6,863 bases of DNA from Muricomes sp. (lineage in GTDB: Bacteria > Bacillota > Clostridia > Lachnospirales > Lachnospiraceae). A program made the position numbers and the translations under genes. Positions 1 to 5,865 of the stretch are shown in pieces (the first letter of the stretch is position 1; each line of letters starts with the position of its first letter). The notes below the pieces were generated by a model. That model searched no databases, was not told the origin of the DNA, and saw only the letters and a list, made by a program, of their open reading frames with translations. Location: the NCBI GenBank assembly GCA_020024675.1, contig JAHHTM010000063.1, positions 1 through 6,863 of the forward strand, written 5' to 3'.

Positions 1-72
1 GCAATATGCGAAACGTTACACTGTCAACCAGGGGATCTTCTTGAATTACTAAAAGATGATGATCTTTCCTAA
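1..72 (+). CDS. C-terminal end of a small Cro/CI-type HTH regulator (partial)
   Basis: Frame 1 of the plus strand is open from the window edge to a TAA at 70-72 and gives 23 residues beginning AICETLHCQPGDLLEL and ending in an acidic tail (KDDDLS). The pattern 'I/L-C-x-x-L-x-C-Q-P-G-D-L/I-L-E' is the characteristic last helix and tail of short (about 65-75 aa) Cro/CI-type helix-turn-helix proteins of the YozG/HTH_26 kind, common in Firmicutes. The start and the DNA-binding helices lie outside the window, so partners and targets cannot be read. The gene is convergent with the ABC exporter operon and shares the hairpin at 91-136 as terminator. It is the only plus-strand gene I can support. The family call rests on one motif, but that motif is distinctive. 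Confidence 0.75.
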   Translation, partial: AICETLHCQPGDLLELLKDDDLS

Positions 73-90
73 CTAATCTTTATAACCTAA

Positions 91-136
91 AACAAGATGA
101 CATTGGAAAGTTTTTTCTTTCTTCTGCCATCTTGTT
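91..136. terminator. Hairpin terminator between convergent genes
   Basis: A perfect 9-bp inverted repeat, AACAAGATG (91-99) and CATCTTGTT (128-136), encloses a second short arm pair, GAAAG (106-110) and CTTTC (117-121), around a run of six T. On the plus strand the hairpin is followed by a T-rich tail (137-150), which would end the HTH gene stopping at 72. On the minus strand it is followed by TTTT-type bases after the ABC operon stop at 159, a weaker U-tract. Its position between two facing stop codons supports a bidirectional role. Confidence 0.65.
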
Positions 137-158
137 GTATTATTTTTATTCCATTCCA

Positions 159-1955
159 TTAAGAAAACTGAGAATTATAAAGTTCTGAATAAAATCCTTG
201 TTTTCGGATTAATTCTTCATGATTTCCCTGTTCTATGATATCTCCATCTTTCATTACAAGAATCAAATCTGCATCACGTATCGTGGATAACCGATGTGCA
301 ATCACAAAGCTTGTTCTTCCTTTCATAAGGTTATCCATTGCTTTTTGAATCTGTACTTCTGTTCTTGTATCGACAGAACTTGTAGCTTCATCAAGAATCA
401 ATATTTTCGGATCAGCCAGGATTGCTCTTGCAATGGTTAATAACTGTTTCTGTCCCTGAGATACATTGTTGGCATCTTCGTTTAATATCATATTATATCC
501 ACCTGGAAGAGTTTTTACAAAATTATGCACATGTGCTGCTTTCGCCGCTTCTATAATTTCATCTTCTGTGGCATCTATTTTACCATAGCGTATATTATCT
601 TTGATGCTTCCATTAAATAACCAGGTATCCTGCAGGACCATTCCAAACATCTTACGAAGTTCACTTCTGTTAAATGCCTTCACATCATACCCATCAATAA
701 GAATCGCCCCTTCATTTACATCATAAAATCTCATAAGTAGTTTAATTATCGTTGTTTTTCCTGCTCCTGTAGGTCCTACGATTGCAATTTTCTGTCCTTC
801 TTTTACTTCGGCAGAAAAATCATTAATAATAATCTTATCTTCGTGATATCCAAAGCGTACATGATCAAATTCTACGTTTCCCTGTAATCCATTCACTGAT
901 ACTGGATTTTCAGCAAACTGATCTTCCTCTTCCTCCTCTAAGAACTCAAATACTCTTTCTGAGGCTGCTGCTGTAGATTGCAATAAATTTGCAACTTGAG
1001 CGATTTGTGTTACCGGTTGTGTGAAATTCCTTACATATTGAATAAACGACTGGATATCTCCTACTTCAATTTTACTTTTTATTGTAAGGTACCCGCCAAG
1101 AATCGCAACTGCTACATATCCTAAATTTCCTACAAACTGCATGATCGGCATCATCATTCCTGAAAAAAACTGAGACTTCCATGCAGACTGGAATAAAATT
1201 TCATTTGTTTCGTTAAATTTATTAATTACATCCTCTTCTTTGTTGAAGACTTTTACAATGTTATGTCCACTGTAGATTTCTTCTACCTGCCCATTTATAT
1301 GTCCTAAATATTCTTGCTGATTTTTAAAATGCTTTTGAGAATGTTTTACGATCACCCCGATCAATCCCATAGACAATGGTAATATTAACAAAGCTACAAT
1401 CGTCATTAATGGACTAATGCTAAGCATCATGACCAACACTCCTATGATTGTTGTAAAAGAAGTGATCATCTGGGTTGCACTTTGATTCAAACTTTGGCTT
1501 AAAGTATCCACATCGTTTGTCACGCGTGACAACACCTCTCCATGCGACATGCTATCAAAATATCGAATCGGCATTCGATGAATTTTTTCAGATATTTCTT
1601 TTCTCAATTGATAGGTAAGTTTTTGAGAAACCCCTGTCATTATGAATCCCTGAATATAAGCAAATAATGAACTTACTCCATAAAGAATGAGTACACTTAT
1701 AAGGATCTGTGCAATTTTAGAAAAATCAATTCCTGACCCACCTGAAACTTTACTTACTAGCCCTCTAAATATTTCTGTTGTGGCTTTTCCAAGAATTTTA
1801 GGACCAACTATCGTAAATACAGTACTGCCTATTGAAAACAGAATTACAAGTCCGATTGAAAATTTATACTTTCCAAGGTATTTAAGGAGTTTTTGAATCG
1901 TACCTTTGAAATCTTTTGCTTTTTCGTTTGATCCCATTTTATGCCCGTGCTTCAT
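159..1955 (-). CDS. Heterodimeric ABC exporter, subunit with canonical Walker B/H-loop (multidrug-type)
   Basis: This is a 598-aa half-transporter with the type IV exporter layout, a membrane domain followed by an ATPase domain. Hydrophobic segments lie near residues 33-52, 82-105, 164-203 (two helices), 268-292 and 305-330. The ATPase domain begins near 360: Walker A GPTGAGKT (394-401), Q-loop Q442, signature VSQGQ (498-502, degenerate from LSGGQ), Walker B ILILDE (D522, catalytic E523) and H-loop H554. An acidic run (340-345) links the two domains. The start at 1955 has an AAAGGAGG site (1972-1965) 9 nt upstream. The gene overlaps the end of the upstream ABC gene by 17 nt, so co-translation and heterodimer formation are likely. 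By family it exports drugs, lipids or other amphiphiles across the cytoplasmic membrane. The substrate cannot be read from sequence. Relatives include the YfiB/YfiC, BmrC/D, LmrC/D and TM287/288 types. Confidence 0.93.
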   Translation of the reverse strand: MKHGHKMGSNEKAKDFKGTIQKLLKYLGKYKFSIGLVILFSIGSTVFTIVGPKILGKATTEIFRGLVSKVSGGSGIDFSKIAQILISVLILYGVSSLFAYIQGFIMTGVSQKLTYQLRKEISEKIHRMPIRYFDSMSHGEVLSRVTNDVDTLSQSLNQSATQMITSFTTIIGVLVMMLSISPLMTIVALLILPLSMGLIGVIVKHSQKHFKNQQEYLGHINGQVEEIYSGHNIVKVFNKEEDVINKFNETNEILFQSAWKSQFFSGMMMPIMQFVGNLGYVAVAILGGYLTIKSKIEVGDIQSFIQYVRNFTQPVTQIAQVANLLQSTAAASERVFEFLEEEEEDQFAENPVSVNGLQGNVEFDHVRFGYHEDKIIINDFSAEVKEGQKIAIVGPTGAGKTTIIKLLMRFYDVNEGAILIDGYDVKAFNRSELRKMFGMVLQDTWLFNGSIKDNIRYGKIDATEDEIIEAAKAAHVHNFVKTLPGGYNMILNEDANNVSQGQKQLLTIARAILADPKILILDEATSSVDTRTEVQIQKAMDNLMKGRTSFVIAHRLSTIRDADLILVMKDGDIIEQGNHEELIRKQGFYSELYNSQFS

Positions 1956-4095
1956 GATTCATGTCCTCCTTTAGTTCTTTTTCTGATAACTGCGACATCG
2001 CAATCTGTCTGTAAACTTCGCATGTTTTCAAAAGTTCCCTATGAGTTCCTTTTCCAGCTATCTTTCCCTCATCCAGTACAATAATCTGTTCTGCATGGAG
2101 AATTGTACTGATTCTTTGTGCAACAATGATGACAGTACTTTCACTTGTATAGTTCTTCAATGCTTTTCTAAGAGACACGTCTGTCTTATAATCCAAGGCC
2201 GAAAAACTATCATCAAAAATAAATATATCCGGATGCTTTGCAATTGCTCTTGCAATTGATAATCTTTGTTTTTGTCCACCAGATACATTAGATCCTCCCT
2301 GTGAAACCGGACTGTTATATCTTTTTTGTTTTTCCAAGATAAATTCTTCAGCCTGAGCAATCTTGGCTGCTTCTTCCATTTCCTTTTCAGAACCCTTCGC
2401 ATTTCCAAACATAATATTTGTGGCAATCGTTCCTTTAAAGAGAACACCTTTTTGCGGAACGTATCCAATCCTGTCTCTTAAAGACTTTTGCGTCACTGCT
2501 CTGATATCTTTTCCATCTACCTTGATTGCACCACTTGACACTTCATAAAATCTTGGTATCAAATTGACCAGAGTGGTCTTTCCACTTCCTGTACTTCCAA
2601 TAATTGCTGTTGTTTTACCTGGTTCTGCTACAAAAGACAAATCTTCAAGAATACTTTCTTCTGCTCCAGGATAAGAAAATGAAACATGATCGAACTCTAC
2701 TTTTCCTTTTCCTTCTTTTGGAAAACTTTCAGGTTTCTCTGGATCATTTATCGCTGTACTACTTGTAAGTATCTCATCCACACGTACCGCTGATACTGCT
2801 GCTCGTGGCAACATAACTGAGATCATACAAATCATCAGAAAGGCCATTATAATCTGCATTGTGTATTGAATAAATGCCATCATATCTCCAACCTGCATTT
2901 GTCCATTATCAATCCCATTTGCTCCTGTCCAGATGATCAAAACCGAAATTCCATTCATGATAAGCATCATTGTTGGCATCATAAGCGTCATTGCCCGGTT
3001 TACAAATAAATTTGTTTGAGTCAATTCTTTATTAACCTGATCAAATCGTTCCTGTTCTTGTTTTTCTGTACTAAATGCTCTGATCACCTGAAGTCCTGTC
3101 AGAATTTCTCGTGTTACAAGATTTAATTTATCTATCAATTTTTGCAAGCTTTTAAATTTAGGCATGACAACGATAAACAACACAGAGACAATCATAGAAA
3201 TCAAAACTACAGCCAATGCTATAATCCAAGTCATTGAGACATTTGTATTGAAAGCTTTAAAAACACCTCCAAGTCCTATAATCGGTGCATAAAGCACCAT
3301 GCGCAATAACATGACAGTCACCATTTGTATCTGTTGAATATCATTTGTACTTCTTGTAATAAGAGATGCCGTAGAAAATTTATCTGACTCAGCATTTGAA
3401 AATCCGACTACTTTTTTAAATACTTTTGCACGTAAAATCTTTCCAATAGCTGCTGCAACTTTTGCGGCTAATAAAGCAACACATACACTTGACAGCATAC
3501 CCAAAAATGCAAGTCCTAACATTTTTATTCCTGTCAGTAAAATATAATGACTCTGCAACTGATCCATATCTATTCCAAGATTTTGATAAACTGATCTTAC
3601 ATAGAGTACACTTGCCTGCTCTTCCATCATTTCCGGAAACTCTGTCACTTTGTTTTGCATCTGACTTAACATTTCCATCCTTTGTGACTGTGGAATTGCT
3701 CCAATCAGAAGATCCGGTTGTTTTTCTTTTAACATAGAAACAAGAATCATAGAATTCCTCATGCTTTTTTCAAGTACTTCTCTTTTTTCTTCATTCAAAG
3801 AATCTTGATTCAATACATATGCTTCCTTTTTATATGTTTTATCATCTTTTTTGTATGCTTTTTTTACTATTTTCTGCTCTGCAGGGGTAAAAAACAGTTC
3901 TAGTTCCTCCATATCCTCTTTTGCAATCTGATCTGGTATTTTTTCATCAATTCCCCCTTGCTGTATTCCTACATTTACAATATCAGACGTATACGCCGGA
4001 AGAGAAAGATCGCAGTATGCCTGTAATATAAGAATTACTATAATCATCAAGACCTGCTTTATATGAGGTTTTAAAAATTTAAAAATTTTATTCAT
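1939..4095 (-). CDS. Heterodimeric ABC exporter, subunit with degenerate Walker B/switch (multidrug-type)
   Basis: This is a 718-aa half-transporter and the first gene of the exporter operon. A first membrane helix (about 13-31) is followed by a hydrophilic, charged insert (about 45-180) before the second helix (185-210). The remaining helices lie near 262-282, 288-311, 372-391 and 405-430. The ATPase domain starts near 466: Walker A GSTGSGKTT (500-508), Q-loop Q548, intact signature VSGGQ (604-608), Walker B IFIFDD, in which D629 replaces the catalytic Glu, and Q660 in place of the switch His. Those two changes mark the degenerate half of an asymmetric heterodimer, matched by the degenerate signature in the partner gene. 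AAAGGAAG (4109-4102) sits 6 nt before the ATG, and a good promoter lies at 4160-4132. The insert makes it longer than a typical subunit of about 580 aa. Drug, lipid or peptide export is possible; the substrate is unknown. Confidence 0.93.
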   Translation of the reverse strand: MNKIFKFLKPHIKQVLMIIVILILQAYCDLSLPAYTSDIVNVGIQQGGIDEKIPDQIAKEDMEELELFFTPAEQKIVKKAYKKDDKTYKKEAYVLNQDSLNEEKREVLEKSMRNSMILVSMLKEKQPDLLIGAIPQSQRMEMLSQMQNKVTEFPEMMEEQASVLYVRSVYQNLGIDMDQLQSHYILLTGIKMLGLAFLGMLSSVCVALLAAKVAAAIGKILRAKVFKKVVGFSNAESDKFSTASLITRSTNDIQQIQMVTVMLLRMVLYAPIIGLGGVFKAFNTNVSMTWIIALAVVLISMIVSVLFIVVMPKFKSLQKLIDKLNLVTREILTGLQVIRAFSTEKQEQERFDQVNKELTQTNLFVNRAMTLMMPTMMLIMNGISVLIIWTGANGIDNGQMQVGDMMAFIQYTMQIIMAFLMICMISVMLPRAAVSAVRVDEILTSSTAINDPEKPESFPKEGKGKVEFDHVSFSYPGAEESILEDLSFVAEPGKTTAIIGSTGSGKTTLVNLIPRFYEVSSGAIKVDGKDIRAVTQKSLRDRIGYVPQKGVLFKGTIATNIMFGNAKGSEKEMEEAAKIAQAEEFILEKQKRYNSPVSQGGSNVSGGQKQRLSIARAIAKHPDIFIFDDSFSALDYKTDVSLRKALKNYTSESTVIIVAQRISTILHAEQIIVLDEGKIAGKGTHRELLKTCEVYRQIAMSQLSEKELKEDMNHEARA
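1965..1972 (-). promoter_or_regulatory. Ribosome-binding site deciding the start of the second ABC gene
   Basis: AAAGGAGG on the minus strand lies inside the last codons of the upstream ABC gene, 9 nt before the ATG at 1955. The other in-frame ATG (1937-1935, residue 7) would be 27 nt from this site, so the upstream ATG and the 17-nt overlap are preferred. Confidence 0.75.
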
Positions 4096-4101
4096 TCAAA
4101 T

Positions 4102-4109
4102 CTTCCTTT
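4102..4109 (-). promoter_or_regulatory. Ribosome-binding site of the first ABC gene
   Basis: AAAGGAAG on the minus strand lies 6 nt before the ATG at 4095, in a leader of about 30 nt counted from the predicted transcription start near 4125. Confidence 0.7.
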
Positions 4110-4131
4110 CTTCTTTAAACATATAAAAGAT

Positions 4132-4160
4132 AGTTTATTTACATTTGTTGCTCATGTCAA
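4132..4160 (-). promoter_or_regulatory. Sigma-A-type promoter of the ABC exporter operon
   Basis: A perfect -35 box TTGACA (4160-4155) and a -10 box TAAACT (4137-4132) are separated by exactly 17 nt. Transcription should start near 4125, leaving a leader of about 30 nt before the ATG at 4095. The promoter lies downstream of the two marR terminators, so the exporter is probably transcribed separately from the lipid-synthesis unit. Two imperfect dyads overlap the boxes: GTTG-N7-CAAC over the -35 (4147-4161) and TAAAC-N12-GTTTA over the -10 and start (4116-4137). These are candidate operators. Confidence 0.75.
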
Positions 4161-4184
4161 CCCGTTTACAATTTTTCACAGAAA

Positions 4185-4235
4185 ATACAAAACCTCTGTA
4201 CACAGTGTAGAATACTGTGTACAGAGGTTTTGTAT
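4185..4235. terminator. Strong 22-bp perfect hairpin, probable intrinsic terminator
   Basis: Positions 4185-4206 and 4214-4235 are perfect inverted repeats of 22 nt around a 7-nt loop (GTAGAAT on the plus strand). On the minus strand the stem has an AAAA stretch near its 5' base and TTTTGTATTTTC at its 3' side, the usual A-tract/stem/T-tract layout of a Firmicute terminator. It is the second hairpin after the marR stop and lies 24 nt upstream of the -35 box of the exporter promoter, so it should insulate that promoter from read-through. The plus-strand tail is also T-rich, but no plus-strand gene needs it. The stem contains TGTACA in each arm, so a protein-binding role cannot be excluded. Confidence 0.75.
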
Positions 4236-4260
4236 CAATTTTCTAGTTTAGATTAAATAT

Positions 4261-4300
4261 AAAAAGCAGCCATCCTGCTTCATCGAATAAATGGCTGCTT
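4261..4300 (-). terminator. Intrinsic terminator directly after the MarR gene
   Basis: The minus strand carries AAGCAGCCAT (4300-4291) and its complement ATGGCTGCTT (4273-4264), followed by a run of T (4265-4261) and further AT-rich sequence. The hairpin starts 7 nt past the marR stop codon. The 17-nt loop holds a second copy of AAGCAG (4280-4275) that could pair with the same 3' arm, giving a smaller alternative hairpin. Confidence 0.8.
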
Positions 4301-4304
4301 CATC
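4275..4304. repeat. 10-bp direct repeat within the marR terminator
   Basis: CTGCTTCATC occurs at 4275-4284 and again at 4295-4304 on the plus strand, 20 nt apart from start to start. It duplicates the 5' arm of the terminator, so either copy can supply AAGCAG to pair with the single CTGCTT on the minus strand. Confidence 0.7.
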
Positions 4305-4307
4305 CTT

Positions 4308-4745
4308 TTATTTATAATTTCTGAAAAATTCTGAAAGACTACTTAAAGTCTTTAATAGAACCGACAATTCGTCATTTTCCAGATTCTTTATGACAGCCTC
4401 CACCATATCATGGTGAAACTCTGCATGATGATGATAGGCGCGTTCTCCCTTTTCCGTTAACTGTATATTTACGACACGTCTATCCTTTTCACTTCTTTTT
4501 CTGACCACATACTTCTTATTTACAAGACTATTCATCGCCGTAGTCAATGTGCCAGCTGTCACACTCATTTTTTTCGCAATCGCAGACATCGGCTTTCCTT
4601 CTCCGAGTCCTATCGCTTCTATTATATGCATATCATTATTCGTGATATCTTTATATTCCTCTGTTATAATCGCTTTTCCTTCTAATTCCCATATTTCATT
4701 AAACAGGTGAACCAGAACATCATTTATGGTATTGTAGGTATCCAC
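4308..4745 (-). CDS. MarR-family regulator, FabT-like
   Basis: A 145-aa winged-helix protein of the usual MarR size. An N-terminal dimerisation helix (about 3-25) precedes helices around DMHIIEAIG (38-46). The recognition helix is within 61-78 (SVTAGTLTTAMNSLVNKK) and the wing carries the MarR hallmark SEKDRRVV (85-92). A C-terminal helix pair completes the dimer interface. The text resembles streptococcal FabT, the repressor of fatty-acid synthesis genes, more than multidrug MarRs. That comparison is from memory. The start is GTG at 4745, preceded by a perfect TAAGGAGG (4760-4753) with 7-nt spacing. The gene lies 49 nt after the flavoprotein stop and ends in a terminator. Context suggests control of the acc/fab unit, of the exporter promoter, or of both. 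A His-rich patch (H105-107, H111-112) recalls zinc-sensing AdcR, but the rest does not. Confidence 0.88.
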   Translation of the reverse strand: MDTYNTINDVLVHLFNEIWELEGKAIITEEYKDITNNDMHIIEAIGLGEGKPMSAIAKKMSVTAGTLTTAMNSLVNKKYVVRKRSEKDRRVVNIQLTEKGERAYHHHAEFHHDMVEAVIKNLENDELSVLLKTLSSLSEFFRNYK

Positions 4746-4752
4746 TGATTGT

Positions 4753-4760
4753 CCTCCTTA
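4753..4760 (-). promoter_or_regulatory. Ribosome-binding site deciding the GTG start of marR
   Basis: TAAGGAGG on the minus strand stands 7 nt before GTG at 4745-4743. No ATG is placed as well, and the resulting N-terminus (MDTYNTIND) fits the FabT-like family length. Confidence 0.75.
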
Positions 4761-4788
4761 TCAGACTTCCTACCTGTTAGTATACACA

Positions 4789-4794
4789 ATTATA
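4789..4794 (-). promoter_or_regulatory. Possible -10 box of a marR-specific promoter
   Basis: A consensus TATAAT on the minus strand directly follows the flavoprotein stop codon (TAA, 4797-4795). At 17-nt spacing the -35 position reads TAATTG, a poor match, so the promoter is weak or regulated if real. A GTATAC palindrome (4785-4780) sits near the expected start and could serve autoregulation. Read-through from the acc unit may be enough to express the gene. Confidence 0.3.
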
Positions 4795-5853
4795 TTACAA
4801 AAGAAAAGATGCAATTACATCATGAACAGTTTCAATTTTATCTGCCATATATGTTTTTGCGCCACAGAATATCAGACCATTTTCTACATCTCCTTGTGCA
4901 GCACGGGTTAAAGCATCTGTAATACAATAATCAATTTTTGACGGATTACAGTTTTTCATACATAAGTGGCAATGAGCACATGGGAATTTTTCTCCTCTTT
5001 CCACTCTCTTTGTGAAAGCATTCAAGACTGCTCTTCCAGGCATTCCTACCGGACTATTTATAATCCCGATTTCTTCTTTTTTGATTGTAAGATATCTTTC
5101 TTTATAAGCCATATTTGCATCGCACTCTATTGTTGTTACAAATCTGCTGCCTACTTGAATTCCATCTGCTCCAAGCTTTCTTGCTTTTTGGTAGTCCTCT
5201 GAAGTAGATATTCCACCTGCAAGAAAAATAGGGATTTTCTTTTCGTATTTTTTTTCATATTTTCTGATTTCTGCGATAATTTCTTTTACTTCTAACTGAT
5301 AAGTTTTATCATCAAGACTTTGTAGTTTTTCTTTATGAAATCCTAAATGCCCTCCTGCCAGTGGACCCTCAATCACAACAAGATCTGCTGTGCAGTTATA
5401 TTTTTTATCCCAATATTTTAAAATTACTTTTGCGGATTTTACAGTTGATACAATGGGGGCAATTTTTGTGTCTGAATCTTTGACATACTTTGGAAGATCC
5501 GTTGGCAGTCCCGCACCTGAAACAATAAGATCCACCCCTTGTAAAACTGCTTCTTTGACATATTCTTCGTAATATCGCATAGCTGTCATAATATTAAAAC
5601 CCACAATTCCTTCTGGGGCAATTTTTCTTGCCAAATTGAGTTCTTTTTTCATAGCTCGAAGGTTCGCTTTTAATGGATCTTTCTCAAAATCAAGTTCCTT
5701 AAAACCGATTTGAGCTGCTGATATAATCCCTATTCCTCCTTCTTTTGCCACCGCTCCTGCCAGATTATGAAGACTTATTCCTACTCCCATACCACCTTGC
5801 ATGATTGGATATTTCAACATTTTTTCTCCTATGGTAAGCATACCTGTATTCAT
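4795..5853 (-). CDS. FMN-dependent TIM-barrel oxidoreductase, FabK / nitronate monooxygenase family
   Basis: A 352-aa cytoplasmic flavoprotein of the 2-nitropropane dioxygenase/FabK fold. Visible signs are the N-terminal YPIMQGGMGVG (15-25), GFNIMT (85-90), GPLAGGHLGF (163-172) with the family's active-site-region His169, the phosphate-binding LAGGIS (211-216) and ADGIQVGSRF (229-238). The C-terminus carries a cysteine cluster, C292-x2-C295-x2-C298-x3-C302, followed by C310 and C330. It is longer than streptococcal FabK (about 320 aa). The ribosome-binding site uses the AccA stop codon as its first bases, so it is tightly coupled to fatty-acid synthesis. Two readings are open: an enoyl-ACP reductase (FabK-type, NAD(P)H and FMN) closing the elongation cycle, or a nitronate monooxygenase. 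Context favours lipid metabolism; sequence alone does not decide. The gene symbol is left blank for that reason. Confidence 0.85.
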   Translation of the reverse strand: MNTGMLTIGEKMLKYPIMQGGMGVGISLHNLAGAVAKEGGIGIISAAQIGFKELDFEKDPLKANLRAMKKELNLARKIAPEGIVGFNIMTAMRYYEEYVKEAVLQGVDLIVSGAGLPTDLPKYVKDSDTKIAPIVSTVKSAKVILKYWDKKYNCTADLVVIEGPLAGGHLGFHKEKLQSLDDKTYQLEVKEIIAEIRKYEKKYEKKIPIFLAGGISTSEDYQKARKLGADGIQVGSRFVTTIECDANMAYKERYLTIKKEEIGIINSPVGMPGRAVLNAFTKRVERGEKFPCAHCHLCMKNCNPSKIDYCITDALTRAAQGDVENGLIFCGAKTYMADKIETVHDVIASFLL

Positions 5854-5857
5854 ATTG

Positions 5858-5865
5858 CCTCCTTA
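5858..5865 (-). promoter_or_regulatory. Ribosome-binding site overlapping the AccA stop codon
   Basis: TAAGGAGG on the minus strand begins with the TAA that ends accA (5865-5863) and lies 4 nt before the ATG at 5853. This arrangement indicates translational coupling of the flavoprotein to the carboxyltransferase and supports the chosen start. Confidence 0.75.

Noticed and set aside
2157..2468. A 103-codon minus-strand frame inside the first ABC gene
   Set aside because: It lies in a shifted frame across the Walker B/signature region of a gene whose own frame has all expected motifs. Its Lys/Leu/Arg-rich composition is typical of an out-of-frame reading.
1687..3737. Several plus-strand open frames of 60-100 codons opposite the ABC genes
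   Set aside because: They lie antisense to well-supported ABC coding sequence, have no convincing ribosome-binding sites and show no recognisable motifs.
4081..4106. A possible FabT-type operator around ATTTGAATGAATAAA at the start of the first ABC gene
   Set aside because: Only one half-site (TTTGA) is present. The other half does not match TCAAA, so it is not distinguishable from AT-rich background.
4185..4235. CRISPR repeat or insertion-sequence inverted end for the 22-bp perfect hairpin
   Set aside because: There is a single copy, no spacers, no transposase and no target duplication. The A-tract/stem/T-tract layout fits a terminator.
4096..4307. A riboswitch, T-box or small gene in the 212-base intergenic region
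   Set aside because: The region is accounted for by two terminator hairpins and a promoter. The expected leader is only about 30 nt, too short for a riboswitch, and no open frame with a ribosome-binding site is seen.
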